Of a stretch of DNA of 14,741 nt, positions 1 through 6,822 are shown one piece after another. Within the stretch, counting starts at the first letter, position 1. Every line of letters begins with the position of its first letter. The DNA is from Clostridia bacterium (lineage in GTDB: Bacteria; Bacillota; Clostridia; Oscillospirales; QAMX01), in NCBI GenBank assembly GCA_024404415.1, contig JAKSPX010000009.1, positions 1 through 14,741 on the forward strand, in the 5' to 3' direction. Both the position numbers and the translations under genes were made by a program. The notes beneath the pieces are model-generated. The model worked only from the letters and a program-made list of their open reading frames with translations, had not been told where the DNA came from and searched no databases.

Positions 1-531
1 ACGGATGGTCTCGATGGATTTCATGCGGCGGGTAAAATCGGTGGAGGGATTCAGGCGGTCAAAGCTATCCGGGTGGGACATCTCAAATTTCAGGGTGTAG
101 GTGTCGGCCCCCGCGTCACGGAGCGCTTCATACTGGCTTTTCTCGAATTCGCCGCAGGCGAGGCTGATCTTCATGCCGCGCTCGTGAAGAGCCGAGACGA
201 TCTTCACGATGTCCTCAAACCGATAGCCGCGGTCCTCGCCGGAAATGAGGAAGATGCGGCCGTAGCCGAGGTCGGCGGCCTCCCGACCGAGCGCGATGAC
301 GTCCTCCGGCGGAAGGCGGAAACGGGGGAGAGTGTTGTTCGGCGCACGCATCCCGCAGTAGAGACAGCGGTTTTTGCAGATGTTGGAGTAGCCGATCATC
401 GCCGTCACGCCGAGGGTGCGCCCAAAGACCTCCTCGTTGATTTTGGATGCGGCAGGGCGGACGTCGCGCTCGAATATATCGTCCGGCATTTGGAGGATCT
501 CAAGGATCTCTTCTTTTGAGTCAGGTCGCAT
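1..531 (-). CDS. Radical SAM enzyme, HydE/BioB/PylB-like (C-terminus cut off by window edge)
   Basis: The 177 visible residues are the N-terminal half of a radical SAM protein. Residues 52-59 carry the [4Fe-4S] motif CxxxCxxC (C52, C56, C59) within YSNICKNRCLYCGMR. An SGED motif follows at 97-100 and the strand-like segment ISLACGE at 122-128. This arrangement matches the HydE/PylB/BioB group better than other radical SAM classes. Family members bind SAM and generate a 5'-deoxyadenosyl radical; HydE matures the [FeFe]-hydrogenase cofactor and PylB makes methylornithine. Which reaction this one performs cannot be told. The ATG at 531-529 has an AAGGAAG ribosome binding site just upstream and overlaps the end of the ATPase gene by 11 nt, so it is the last visible gene of the transporter operon. 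No hydG or hydF is seen nearby, so a true hydrogenase-maturation role is unsupported. The gene continues beyond position 1. Confidence 0.85.
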   Translation of the reverse strand, partial: MRPDSKEEILEILQMPDDIFERDVRPAASKINEEVFGRTLGVTAMIGYSNICKNRCLYCGMRAPNNTLPRFRLPPEDVIALGREAADLGYGRIFLISGEDRGYRFEDIVKIVSALHERGMKISLACGEFEKSQYEALRDAGADTYTLKFEMSHPDSFDRLNPSTDFTRRMKSIETIR

Positions 532-1117
532 TTCTTCCTTTTCCTTTCATGATGAGCAGGTTTCCGCCGAGATAGTCTTCCTCGGCGGGATCGTGGGTGA
601 CGCAGATGACGGTCTTTCCGCGAGTGTACTTCAATACGTAATCCATGACGGTCTTTTTTAGTTCCTGATCCAGCCCCTTGAAGGGCTCGTCGAGCAGCAG
701 AAGGTCTGCGTCAAAGAGCACGGCGCGTGAGATGGCGACGCGGCGCTTCATGCCGCCGCTGAAATCGCGCACCGGCTTTTTCATGACCTCCCGGAGCGAA
801 AGCTCGTCCAGATGCCGCTCGATCTCCTCGCGGGCGACACTCTTACCGGTCACGAGGCGGATGTTGGAAAGGGCGGAAAAGTCCTCCGCGAGGCGATCCT
901 CCTGAAAAACGAAGGAGAGCTTTTGAGGGACGCCCGTGATCTCGCCGGAATCCGGCGTGTAGATGCCGGAAATGAGGCGCAAAAGCGTCGTCTTGCCGCA
1001 GCCGGAGGCGCCGCGGATCACCGTGATCTCCCCTTCCGGGAAGACGTGGGAAAAATCCTTCAAAACCGTGTGGTCACCGACGGCTTTTTCGACGTGGGAA
1101 AGAATGATATCACTCAT
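521..1117 (-). CDS. ABC transporter ATP-binding protein (NitT/TauT type, short)
   Basis: This is a 198-residue ATPase that would energise the adjacent permease at the inner face of the membrane. Visible motifs are Walker A GASGCGKT (36-43), Q-loop Q72, signature FSGGMKRR (119-126), Walker B LLLLDEP (139-145), D-loop GLD (148-150) and switch H175, so it should be catalytically competent. The order and spacing fit the SsuB/TauB/nitrate family, but it is shorter than the usual 240-260 residues, lacking the C-terminal tail. The ATG at 1117 was chosen because it overlaps the permease stop as ATGA and has AAAGGAG upstream. The frame stays open further upstream, but that extension lies inside the permease gene and shows no family resemblance. 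The stop overlaps the radical SAM start by 11 nt. Confidence 0.93.
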   Translation of the reverse strand: MSDIILSHVEKAVGDHTVLKDFSHVFPEGEITVIRGASGCGKTTLLRLISGIYTPDSGEITGVPQKLSFVFQEDRLAEDFSALSNIRLVTGKSVAREEIERHLDELSLREVMKKPVRDFSGGMKRRVAISRAVLFDADLLLLDEPFKGLDQELKKTVMDYVLKYTRGKTVICVTHDPAEEDYLGGNLLIMKGKGRNAT

Positions 1118-1872
1118 AATTTTTCCACTCCTTTCCCGACGGCTTTCAGCAATAAGAGGAATAGCTTCTCGGAAAGGACGCTGAGAAGAATGATGATCAG
1201 CGTCCAGCAGAGAAGATCGGCATTCTGGAAATAGATCTTGGCCTGATAGAGCCGCTCGCCGATGGAACCGTCCACCAATCCGATGATCTCGGCGGCGACG
1301 CCCGCCTTCCACGCCATGCCGACCGAGACGGCCGCGGCGGAGAGGAGGTAGGGCTTGACCGACGGCAGATAAATGTATAAAAGCGTGCGGCCCCACGGGA
1401 CGTGGTAGAGGGCGGCGAGCTCCTTCATCTTCGGGTCGGTGTTTTTGATGCCCGCGAGGACGTTGGAGTAGATCACCGGGAAGGCGATGAGGAAGGAGAT
1501 CAGGACGGTGAGCAGGTCAAAATCCATCCACAAAAGGCAGAGGATGATGAAGGACGCAATGGGGACCGTCTTGACGGTGACGACGTAGGGCCAGAGCAGC
1601 CATTCAAGGATGGGAAGCCGCCCGGCGGCAATGCCTAAGATCACCGCGGCGAGGAAGGCCGCGAGATACCCCGCCGTGATGCGCAAAAGCGAGAAGAGCA
1701 CGGTGGAAAAAAAGCCGGGCTCGCGCCAGATGGAGAAAAGCCTCGCGAGTACATTGACAGGCGAGGCCAAAAGCATATCCATGTTCACCCGCATGGCGAC
1801 AAATTGCCACACGAGGAGGGCAAGGAGGATAGAGAGAAGTTTATAGAGGGTGATCCTTTTATTTTTCGTCAT
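1114..1872 (-). CDS. ABC transporter permease (SsuC/TauC-like, BPD_transp_1)
   Basis: This 252-residue integral membrane protein has about six hydrophobic segments, near residues 8-26, 57-83, 88-112, 119-141, 175-200 and 220-242. The cytoplasmic EAA-type loop is visible at 151-170 (ELAALYHVPWGRTLLYIYLP), with the conserved Ala, Gly and Leu-Pro positions that dock onto the ATPase. It is the transmembrane partner of the downstream ATPase and upstream lipoprotein, in the family of sulfonate/nitrate/taurine importers. I chose ATG 1872 because the chain then begins with a short basic tail (TKNKR) before the first helix. An in-frame ATG at 1890 would add six residues. Neither start has a convincing ribosome binding site. 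The start overlaps the binding-protein gene by 14 nt, which suggests coupled translation. Confidence 0.92.
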   Translation of the reverse strand: MTKNKRITLYKLLSILLALLVWQFVAMRVNMDMLLASPVNVLARLFSIWREPGFFSTVLFSLLRITAGYLAAFLAAVILGIAAGRLPILEWLLWPYVVTVKTVPIASFIILCLLWMDFDLLTVLISFLIAFPVIYSNVLAGIKNTDPKMKELAALYHVPWGRTLLYIYLPSVKPYLLSAAAVSVGMAWKAGVAAEIIGLVDGSIGERLYQAKIYFQNADLLCWTLIIILLSVLSEKLFLLLLKAVGKGVEKL

Positions 1873-2848
1873 AGATCCAATAGAAGTCATCAGCGGGCAG
1901 CTCGCCGCCTACCGACGCGGGATTCTGGTCGTAGAGGACCTGAAGGTAACCCGAGAGGCTTTCCTTCATCTCATTGCCGATGATGGAGACCATGTTGCAG
2001 TAGGGGATGGCCTTTTCGGCGATGGGAGCCTTGACGATGTCGTATTTTTCGACCAGAAGCGCGCCCTCCGCGGGGTTGCCGTTGATATAGTCGGTGGAGA
2101 CTTTGTATTCTTCGAGGAAGGTCTTGAGGGCTTCGGGGTGCTTGGAGGCGAAATCGGAGCGGACGATGAGGGCAGCGGTGATGAACTGACTGCCGTTATC
2201 CAGCGCGTCCCACACCTCGGTGAGATCCAGCGCGATATGAAGGTCGGGAAGCTGGGTGGAGGCCACGGCGACGAAGGGCTGGGGCAGCATGGCCACGGAG
2301 TGATCCATGGTGGACATCTGGGCGACCACCTCGGTCGGCTCGTTTTTCCACTCGACCTTCACGTCCTTTTCGGGGTCGAGGCCGTTTTCCTTGAGCAGAT
2401 AGTTGAGGGCGTATTCCGGCGTGGAGCCCTTGCCGGTGGCGAAGATGGTCTGCCCTTTCAGGTCGGCCATGCTCTTGATCTCCTCGCCGCCGTTTTCAAC
2501 GACGTAGATGACGCCGAGGGTGTTGATGGCGGCGGTCTTCACCGCGCCGTTTGAATTCTTATAGAGGACGGCGCCGAGGTTGGCGGGTACCGCGAGGATA
2601 TCGAGCTCGCCTTTTAAGAGCTTCGGCGTGAGCTCGTCGGCGGCGGCTGCCATGGTGAAATCATAATCGTTTTCGGTGAGGCCGTTTTCCGCGTCGTCAA
2701 GCAGTTTCACCATGCCCATGGAGGTCGGGCCCTTCAATCCGCCGAGGCGGACTGTGACGTCTTCTTCCGGGGCCTGGGTCTCCCCGCAGGAGGCGAAAAG
2801 CGAGAGGAGCATCAATAAAGCGAAAAGGTATGCAAGTGAACGTTTCAT
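1859..2848 (-). CDS. ABC transporter substrate-binding lipoprotein (NMT1/SsuA-like)
   Basis: This 329-residue exported protein should capture the substrate for the adjacent permease and ATPase. The N-terminus has a basic pair (KR), a hydrophobic core and a lipobox-like LFASC ending at C21, followed by an acidic linker, so it is probably lipid-anchored. The body has the two-lobed periplasmic-binding fold of the NMT1/THI5 and SsuA group: a first strand VRLGGLKGPTSMG (about 35-47), then DELTPKLLKGELDILAVP in lobe 1 and LPQPFVAVA in lobe 2. The family covers sulfonates, nitrate, thiamine pyrimidine and other small molecules, so the ligand is not assigned. ATG 2848 was chosen because it begins the signal peptide and follows AGAAGGA by about 6 nt. 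An upstream ATG (2920) in the same frame lies in the promoter/operator and is not used in this call. Confidence 0.9.
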   Translation of the reverse strand: MKRSLAYLFALLMLLSLFASCGETQAPEEDVTVRLGGLKGPTSMGMVKLLDDAENGLTENDYDFTMAAAADELTPKLLKGELDILAVPANLGAVLYKNSNGAVKTAAINTLGVIYVVENGGEEIKSMADLKGQTIFATGKGSTPEYALNYLLKENGLDPEKDVKVEWKNEPTEVVAQMSTMDHSVAMLPQPFVAVASTQLPDLHIALDLTEVWDALDNGSQFITAALIVRSDFASKHPEALKTFLEEYKVSTDYINGNPAEGALLVEKYDIVKAPIAEKAIPYCNMVSIIGNEMKESLSGYLQVLYDQNPASVGGELPADDFYWIYDEK

Positions 2849-2879
2849 GGGGGTCCTTCTTTCTTTCTCGGATGAGGAT

Positions 2880-2885
2880 AGTATA
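2880..2885 (-). promoter_or_regulatory. -10 element of the transporter operon promoter
   Basis: On the minus strand this reads TATACT, a 5/6 match to the sigma-70 -10 consensus. The hexamer 17 nt upstream is CGTCTA, a poor -35, which suggests dependence on an activator. The start of transcription would be near 2873, giving a leader of about 25 nt that carries the ribosome binding site. Confidence 0.6.
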
Positions 2886-2907
2886 CCGGAAAAAGAAAAG
2901 AATAGAC

Positions 2908-2921
2908 GTTGCAAATGCAAC
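2908..2921. promoter_or_regulatory. Perfect palindrome, probable Crp/Fnr-family operator at -41.5
   Basis: The minus-strand sequence GTTGCATTTGCAAC is a perfect 14-bp inverted repeat with the 5-N4-5 layout (GTTGC-N4-GCAAC) used by Crp/Fnr dimers. If the TATACT at 2885-2880 is the -10, the centre of the palindrome falls exactly at -41.5, the class II activator position. It lies 6 nt beyond the stop codon of the Crp/Fnr-type regulator and ahead of the binding-protein gene. Binding by that regulator is inferred. Confidence 0.65.
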
Positions 2922-2927
2922 GGAAAT

Positions 2928-3605
2928 TCAACGCTCGCCGCTTTTCAGGAGCTTGAAGGCGTTTTTCTGGTAGTCGATGACGCCCTCCTTTTTGAGCTTT
3001 GAGAGCGCGCGGGAGAGGGAGGCACGGTCACAGCCGATGTAGGTCGCCATGTCCTCCCGGTCGAAGGCGACGCGGAAGGTGCTGCTCCCGGTGCGCGGGG
3101 CCAGCTCGCTGGGATAGACCATGGGGTTGTCACGGGTGGAGATGCGCGAGAGGATCTGGATGCGGTTGTTCATCGTGAGGGTGCGGGAGGCGAGTAATGA
3201 AGTGAAGCGTTTTTGAAGAGCGGGGAGCATAGGATCGTCCTCGCGCTCGTATAGATCGGCGACCGAGAGCCACAGGACCTCCGCGTCCTCGGTGGCGGCG
3301 ATATAGACCGGGGAATCCTCCACGCGGAGAAAGGAGAGCGATTCGCCGAAGGTGACGCCGGGCGATACCTCGGCCATGATGATGCGGTTGCCGTCAAAAT
3401 CGTCGGCGCACACCTCAAGCAGGCCGGAGAGCACCAGACCGCAGGACGTGACCGGTGTGCCCTGATGGTGGAGGAATTCGCCCTTTTTGTAATCGGCGAT
3501 CCTTCCGCGCAGAAGCGTCACAGCCTTTTCGACCTCTGCCTCTGTCATGCCGGAAAAGAGCGGGTTCCGGGTGACGACCTGATGATAACGTGCGAGCCTT
3601 TCCAT
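2928..3605 (-). CDS. Crp/Fnr-family transcriptional regulator
   Basis: This is a 225-residue cytoplasmic DNA-binding protein. Residues 15-115 form the cyclic-nucleotide-binding-like beta barrel (GEFLHHQGT at 42-50, SPGVTFGES at 81-89). A long dimerisation helix lies around 125-152. A C-terminal winged helix-turn-helix spans about 182-212 (DREDMATYIGCDRASLSRAL). It lacks the N-terminal cysteine cluster of FNR: its only cysteines are C55, C66 and C192. The recognition helix reads R194-A-S-L-S-R199, which differs from both Crp (RETVGR) and Fnr (VETISR), so its operator need not match either. ATG 3605 is preferred over ATG 3617 because GAGG sits 6 nt before it. The gene is first in the transporter operon, 79 nt ahead of the binding protein, and is the obvious candidate to control it. 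The effector is unknown. Confidence 0.92.
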   Translation of the reverse strand: MERLARYHQVVTRNPLFSGMTEAEVEKAVTLLRGRIADYKKGEFLHHQGTPVTSCGLVLSGLLEVCADDFDGNRIIMAEVSPGVTFGESLSFLRVEDSPVYIAATEDAEVLWLSVADLYEREDDPMLPALQKRFTSLLASRTLTMNNRIQILSRISTRDNPMVYPSELAPRTGSSTFRVAFDREDMATYIGCDRASLSRALSKLKKEGVIDYQKNAFKLLKSGER

Positions 3606-3640
3606 ACGCGACCTCATTTCCCGTGAAGACTGTTGGGTTT

Positions 3641-3669
3641 ATTATATCCTCCGCCGACGGTCTTTTCAA
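3641..3669 (-). promoter_or_regulatory. Sigma-70-type promoter of the Crp/Fnr regulator
   Basis: Minus strand TTGAAA (3669-3664), a 17-nt spacer, then TATAAT (3646-3641). The -35 matches 5/6 and the -10 matches 6/6. Transcription would begin near 3634, about 28 nt before the chosen ATG. It is back to back with the MATE promoter. Confidence 0.8.
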
Positions 3670-3698
3670 GCGCGAAGAAGAAAATTGAGGATTCGGAG

Positions 3699-3727
3699 TT
3701 GTCAAAGTTGGCGAAATTTGTTACAAT
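3699..3727 (+). promoter_or_regulatory. Sigma-70-type promoter of the MATE operon
   Basis: Plus strand TTGTCA (3699-3704), a 17-nt spacer, then TACAAT (3722-3727), each 5/6 to consensus. Transcription would begin near 3734. It diverges from the regulator promoter, with about 30 bp between the two -35 elements, so a protein bound between them could affect both. Confidence 0.75.
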
Positions 3728-3775
3728 GAAGAAAAAAAAGAGTCGGAGATGTCCGGCTCGGAATGCGAGAAAATT

Positions 3776-5218
3776 ATGGCCAAAAAAATGAGCAAGGAGC
3801 AGCAGGCGCTGCTACTGGACGAATCACGCAGTCCGTCCCGTAACATCCTGTGGCTGGCGTGGCCGATCTTCCTTGAAAACGTGCTTTCCACGCTGGTCTC
3901 CTACGCAGACACGGCGATGGTGGGCTCCATGGGCGCCTACGCCACGGCGTCGGTCTCCATCAGCAACTCGGTGGTCTTCCTCTTCAACGGCGTCGTCATG
4001 GCGCTGGGCATCGGCGTGACCGCCCTGATCTCCCAGAGCGTCGGCGCGGGGGATCGGGAGCTGACCAAAAAGCTCACGCGTCAGGCGCTTCTGATCTTAC
4101 TCTACATAGGACTTCCCATCGCGGTGATCCTCGGCGTACTTTATAGAGCCATTCCGCTCTGGATGGGTGCGGAGGCCGACATCATCGACTATGCCGCCTC
4201 GTATAACCTCATCGTCTCCTTCGGCCGCTTCTTCAGCATCGCCTCCATGCTGGTGTTCTCCGCCATGCGCGGCTGCGGCGACACGACGACGCCCTTGCGC
4301 ATCAACCTCGGCGTCAACATCGCCAACGTCATCGGCAACTTCTTCCTTATTTATCCGACCCGCACAAAAGTGATCCTCGGCCTTGCCGTGAAGATCCCCG
4401 GCGCGGGCTGGGGCGTGAACGGCGCGGCAGCGGCGACGGCTGTCTCCATGACGCTCGGCGGCGTCGCGGCGGTGATGCTTCTTTTCATCAAGAAGGATTC
4501 GCCCATGCACATCTCCATCCACGACGATTTCCACATCGACATGGCCGTCATGAAAAAGATCTTCAAGATCAGCTTCCCAGCCATGCTGGAACGCATCTGC
4601 ATGTCCGGCTCGGGCGTGGTGATCAGCCGCTCCATCGCCGGACTCGGCACGGTCGCCATTGCGGCCAACACGGTGTACGTCACCACCGAATCCATCTCCT
4701 TCATGCCCGGCTTTGCCTTTGCCTCAGCCTGCACGACGCTGGTCGGTCAGGCAGTCGGCGCGGGCAAAAAGGAGCTTGCCGAGCGGTATATGCGCACCTG
4801 CGTCATCCTTTCCATCGCGGTGATGTTCGTCGTCGGTGCGGCGCTCTTCTTCTTCGGGCGGTACGTTTTAGTGCTCTTCTCGCAGGATCAGGAGGTTCTG
4901 GCGCTGGCCAACCGCTGCCTGCGCATTGCGGCGCTCCTGCAGCCCGGTCAGACGGGCGCGACCGTCTACGCGGGCGGCCTGCGCGGCGCGGGCGATACGC
5001 TCTGGGCTATGATCATCACCACCGCCAGCCAGTGGGTGTTCCGCGCCATCCTCGGCGGCATCATCTGCGTGCGTATCCTCGGCTACGGTCTGCCCGCCGC
5101 CGTGACCTGCATGCTCATTGAAAGCTACATCCGCTTTGTCCTCTTCTACATCCGTGTCCACAAGGGCAACTGGAAAGAGGGCATCATCGAGAAGAACAAG
5201 ACCGCGAAAGAGGCCTGA
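3776..5218 (+). CDS. MATE family efflux transporter
   Basis: This 480-residue polytopic membrane protein has about 12 hydrophobic segments in two homologous halves, the size and layout of the NorM/DinF MATE family, which export drugs and metabolites in exchange for Na+ or H+. Family hallmarks are visible. The first helix has YADTAMVG with the conserved Asp (D45). ISQSVGAGD (85-93) in the first half is echoed by LVGQAVGAGKK in the second. GCGDTTTPL is echoed by GGLRGAGDTLW. The start is uncertain. ATG 3749 has its GGAG directly abutting the codon, ATG 3776 has a weak GAG at workable distance, and ATG 3788 is also in frame; I list 3776. The next gene begins 11 nt after the stop, implying an operon. 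The substrate cannot be read from sequence. Confidence 0.92.
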   Translation: MAKKMSKEQQALLLDESRSPSRNILWLAWPIFLENVLSTLVSYADTAMVGSMGAYATASVSISNSVVFLFNGVVMALGIGVTALISQSVGAGDRELTKKLTRQALLILLYIGLPIAVILGVLYRAIPLWMGAEADIIDYAASYNLIVSFGRFFSIASMLVFSAMRGCGDTTTPLRINLGVNIANVIGNFFLIYPTRTKVILGLAVKIPGAGWGVNGAAAATAVSMTLGGVAAVMLLFIKKDSPMHISIHDDFHIDMAVMKKIFKISFPAMLERICMSGSGVVISRSIAGLGTVAIAANTVYVTTESISFMPGFAFASACTTLVGQAVGAGKKELAERYMRTCVILSIAVMFVVGAALFFFGRYVLVLFSQDQEVLALANRCLRIAALLQPGQTGATVYAGGLRGAGDTLWAMIITTASQWVFRAILGGIICVRILGYGLPAAVTCMLIESYIRFVLFYIRVHKGNWKEGIIEKNKTAKEA

Positions 5219-5229
5219 AAGGAAACAAA

Positions 5230-5826
5230 ATGACGGAAACAATGCTGGATTTCATCAAAAGCAGGCGCTCGACGAGGAAATTCCGCCCCTGCCCCGTGGA
5301 GGAGGAAAAGCTCTCCGCGGTCATCGAGGCGGGACGCTATGCCCCGAGCGGCGGCAATAACCAGTCGACCCACCTTTTGGTCATCACCGACCGGGCGGTC
5401 ATGGACGCGCTTGCCTGCCTTGCGGAAAAGCTCTTTTCCCAAATGGAGGTCATGCCCGACACCTATAGGTCGCTTGCCTCCTCCATCCGTGCCTCGAAAA
5501 AGGGTGGTTACGTCTTCCATTACCACGCTCCGGTGCTCATTCTGACGGCAAACAAGGCTTCTTACAGCAATAACATCGCCGACTGTGCCTGCGTCCTCGA
5601 AAACATGATGCTGATGGCCAACGCGCTGGACCTCGGAAGCTGCTGGATCAACCAGATCAAGTGGCTGAGAGAAGCGCCTGAAGTGCTGGAATTCCTCAGA
5701 GGCATCGGCCTTGAGGAGGACGAGCGGGTCTTCGGCGGCATGGTGCTCGGCTATGCCGACACGGAAAACGGTCTCCCGGAAAGAAAGCCGCTTCTGCACA
5801 CCGGCAACCCCGTGACGCGGGTCTGA
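5230..5826 (+). CDS. Nitroreductase-family flavoprotein
   Basis: This is a 198-residue cytoplasmic FMN-dependent oxidoreductase. The N-terminal RRSTRKF (12-18) and APSGGNNQ (38-45) are the phosphate- and flavin-binding segments typical of the nitroreductase family, and the later NALDLGSCWI (131-140) fits the conserved flavin-side segment. Family members reduce nitro compounds, quinones, enones or flavins with NAD(P)H; the natural substrate here is not apparent. The ATG follows AAAGGA by about 7 nt. The gene sits 11 nt after the MATE gene and 9 nt before the cysteine-rich gene, all on one strand, so the three are probably co-transcribed. Pairing with an exporter could mean joint detoxification, but that is inference. 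Confidence 0.9.
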   Translation: MTETMLDFIKSRRSTRKFRPCPVEEEKLSAVIEAGRYAPSGGNNQSTHLLVITDRAVMDALACLAEKLFSQMEVMPDTYRSLASSIRASKKGGYVFHYHAPVLILTANKASYSNNIADCACVLENMMLMANALDLGSCWINQIKWLREAPEVLEFLRGIGLEEDERVFGGMVLGYADTENGLPERKPLLHTGNPVTRV

Positions 5827-5835
5827 AAACGCGGC

Positions 5836-6753
5836 ATGGACGAAAAAAGCACGAAAAGAGGGAAGGCTTTTTATCACCTTCCCGGACTCTTTGAATTTTA
5901 CGAGTTTTACCGCGTCTTTCTGCCTCTTTACTTTGCCCATCGGGAGTATTTTTACGACTGGTGCGAGATCGGTTCGCTCTACGGCGCGCCCGCGGACGCC
6001 ATCTGGGGCGGAGGCCGCGTCGGAAGCGGGGAAGCCGACCCGGAGGAGGTCCTCACTTTCATCAATTCCTTCGGGATCTCCGCGCGCCTGACCTTTTCCA
6101 ATTCCCTCCTCAGGGAGGAACACCTCGGGGATAGATTCTGTAACCGCCTCGCGACCCTTTTTGAAAAGGGAAAGGGGGCGGAAAACGGCGTCATCGTCCA
6201 CTCGGAGCTGCTCACGGAATACCTCATGCGGCATTACCCCGGGCTCTATCTCGTCTCGTCGACCACCAAGGTTCTGACCGACTTCCGCGATTTCGAAAAA
6301 GAGCTCCGGCGGGAGGAATTCCGCTTCGTCGTGCCGGATTTCCGGCTGAATAAGGCCTTCGAGAAGCTTGAAACGCTTTCGGAAGAGGAAAAAGGCAAGG
6401 TGGAATTCCTGTGCAACGAGTGCTGCGATTTCGGGTGCACCGAGAGAAAGGCCTGCTACGAAAACGTCAGCCGCAAGAATCTCGGCGAGGACGTGCCCGA
6501 CCACATCTGCCGCTCTCCCGGCGGCGGGGAAGGCTACCGCTTTTCGCGTGCGATGGAAAATCCGGGCTTCATCGGCGCAAGCGACATCCGGGACGTCTAT
6601 CTTCCCATGGGCTTTTCCCATTTCAAGCTCGAGGGGCGCGGCCTCGGAAGCGCTCTGATCCTCGAATTCCTGCTTTATTACATGACCCGGCCGGAATACC
6701 GGCTCAAAGTCAGGGAAGAGATCTACCTTGACAGCATGCTGGATCTCTTCTGA
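5836..6753 (+). CDS. Cysteine-rich protein, peptidase U32 / UbiU-UbiV-like (function unknown)
   Basis: This is a 305-residue soluble protein with no signal peptide. The middle reads like a TIM-barrel strand series: SSTTKVLTDF (141-150), FRFVVPDFRLN (162-172), then a cysteine cluster C193, C196, C197, C201, C207 and C225, and finally FKLEGRGLG (263-271). A DFRLN-type strand, cysteines near NECC...C and a late FKLEGR strand recall the U32 family, in which UbiU/UbiV and related RNA hydroxylases hold a [4Fe-4S] cluster. I therefore infer an Fe-S protein, but not a protease activity. The length (about 300) is close to UbiV. The gene is in the same frame as the nitroreductase, beginning three codons after its TGA. 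It has almost no ribosome binding site of its own, so translation probably depends on ribosomes from upstream. The family assignment is tentative. Confidence 0.6.
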   Translation: MDEKSTKRGKAFYHLPGLFEFYEFYRVFLPLYFAHREYFYDWCEIGSLYGAPADAIWGGGRVGSGEADPEEVLTFINSFGISARLTFSNSLLREEHLGDRFCNRLATLFEKGKGAENGVIVHSELLTEYLMRHYPGLYLVSSTTKVLTDFRDFEKELRREEFRFVVPDFRLNKAFEKLETLSEEEKGKVEFLCNECCDFGCTERKACYENVSRKNLGEDVPDHICRSPGGGEGYRFSRAMENPGFIGASDIRDVYLPMGFSHFKLEGRGLGSALILEFLLYYMTRPEYRLKVREEIYLDSMLDLF

Positions 6754-6822
6754 AAAAAGGATAACTGCTAATAAAGAATTCTCTTGTCATAAGGATGAAA
6801 ATGGACGAAAAGAGGGACGATC

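Noticed and set aside
1..531. Calling the radical SAM gene hydE or bioB
   Set aside because: Only the N-terminal half is visible, no hydrogenase or biotin genes are nearby, and the motifs are shared by several subfamilies.
2849..2920. Extended N-terminus of the binding protein from ATG 2920
   Set aside because: It would place coding sequence across the promoter and palindrome and bury the signal peptide. ATG 2848 has a good ribosome binding site.
5146..6621. A 491-codon open frame on the minus strand
   Set aside because: It lies opposite the MATE end, nitroreductase and U32-like genes, which have family motifs and ribosome binding sites. Its composition is that of an antisense shadow in GC-rich DNA.
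6754..6822. Possible promoter before the GH20-like gene (TTGTCA at 6784, TTGACA at 6728)
   Set aside because: Neither has a -10-like hexamer at 16-18 nt, so co-transcription from upstream is the simpler reading.
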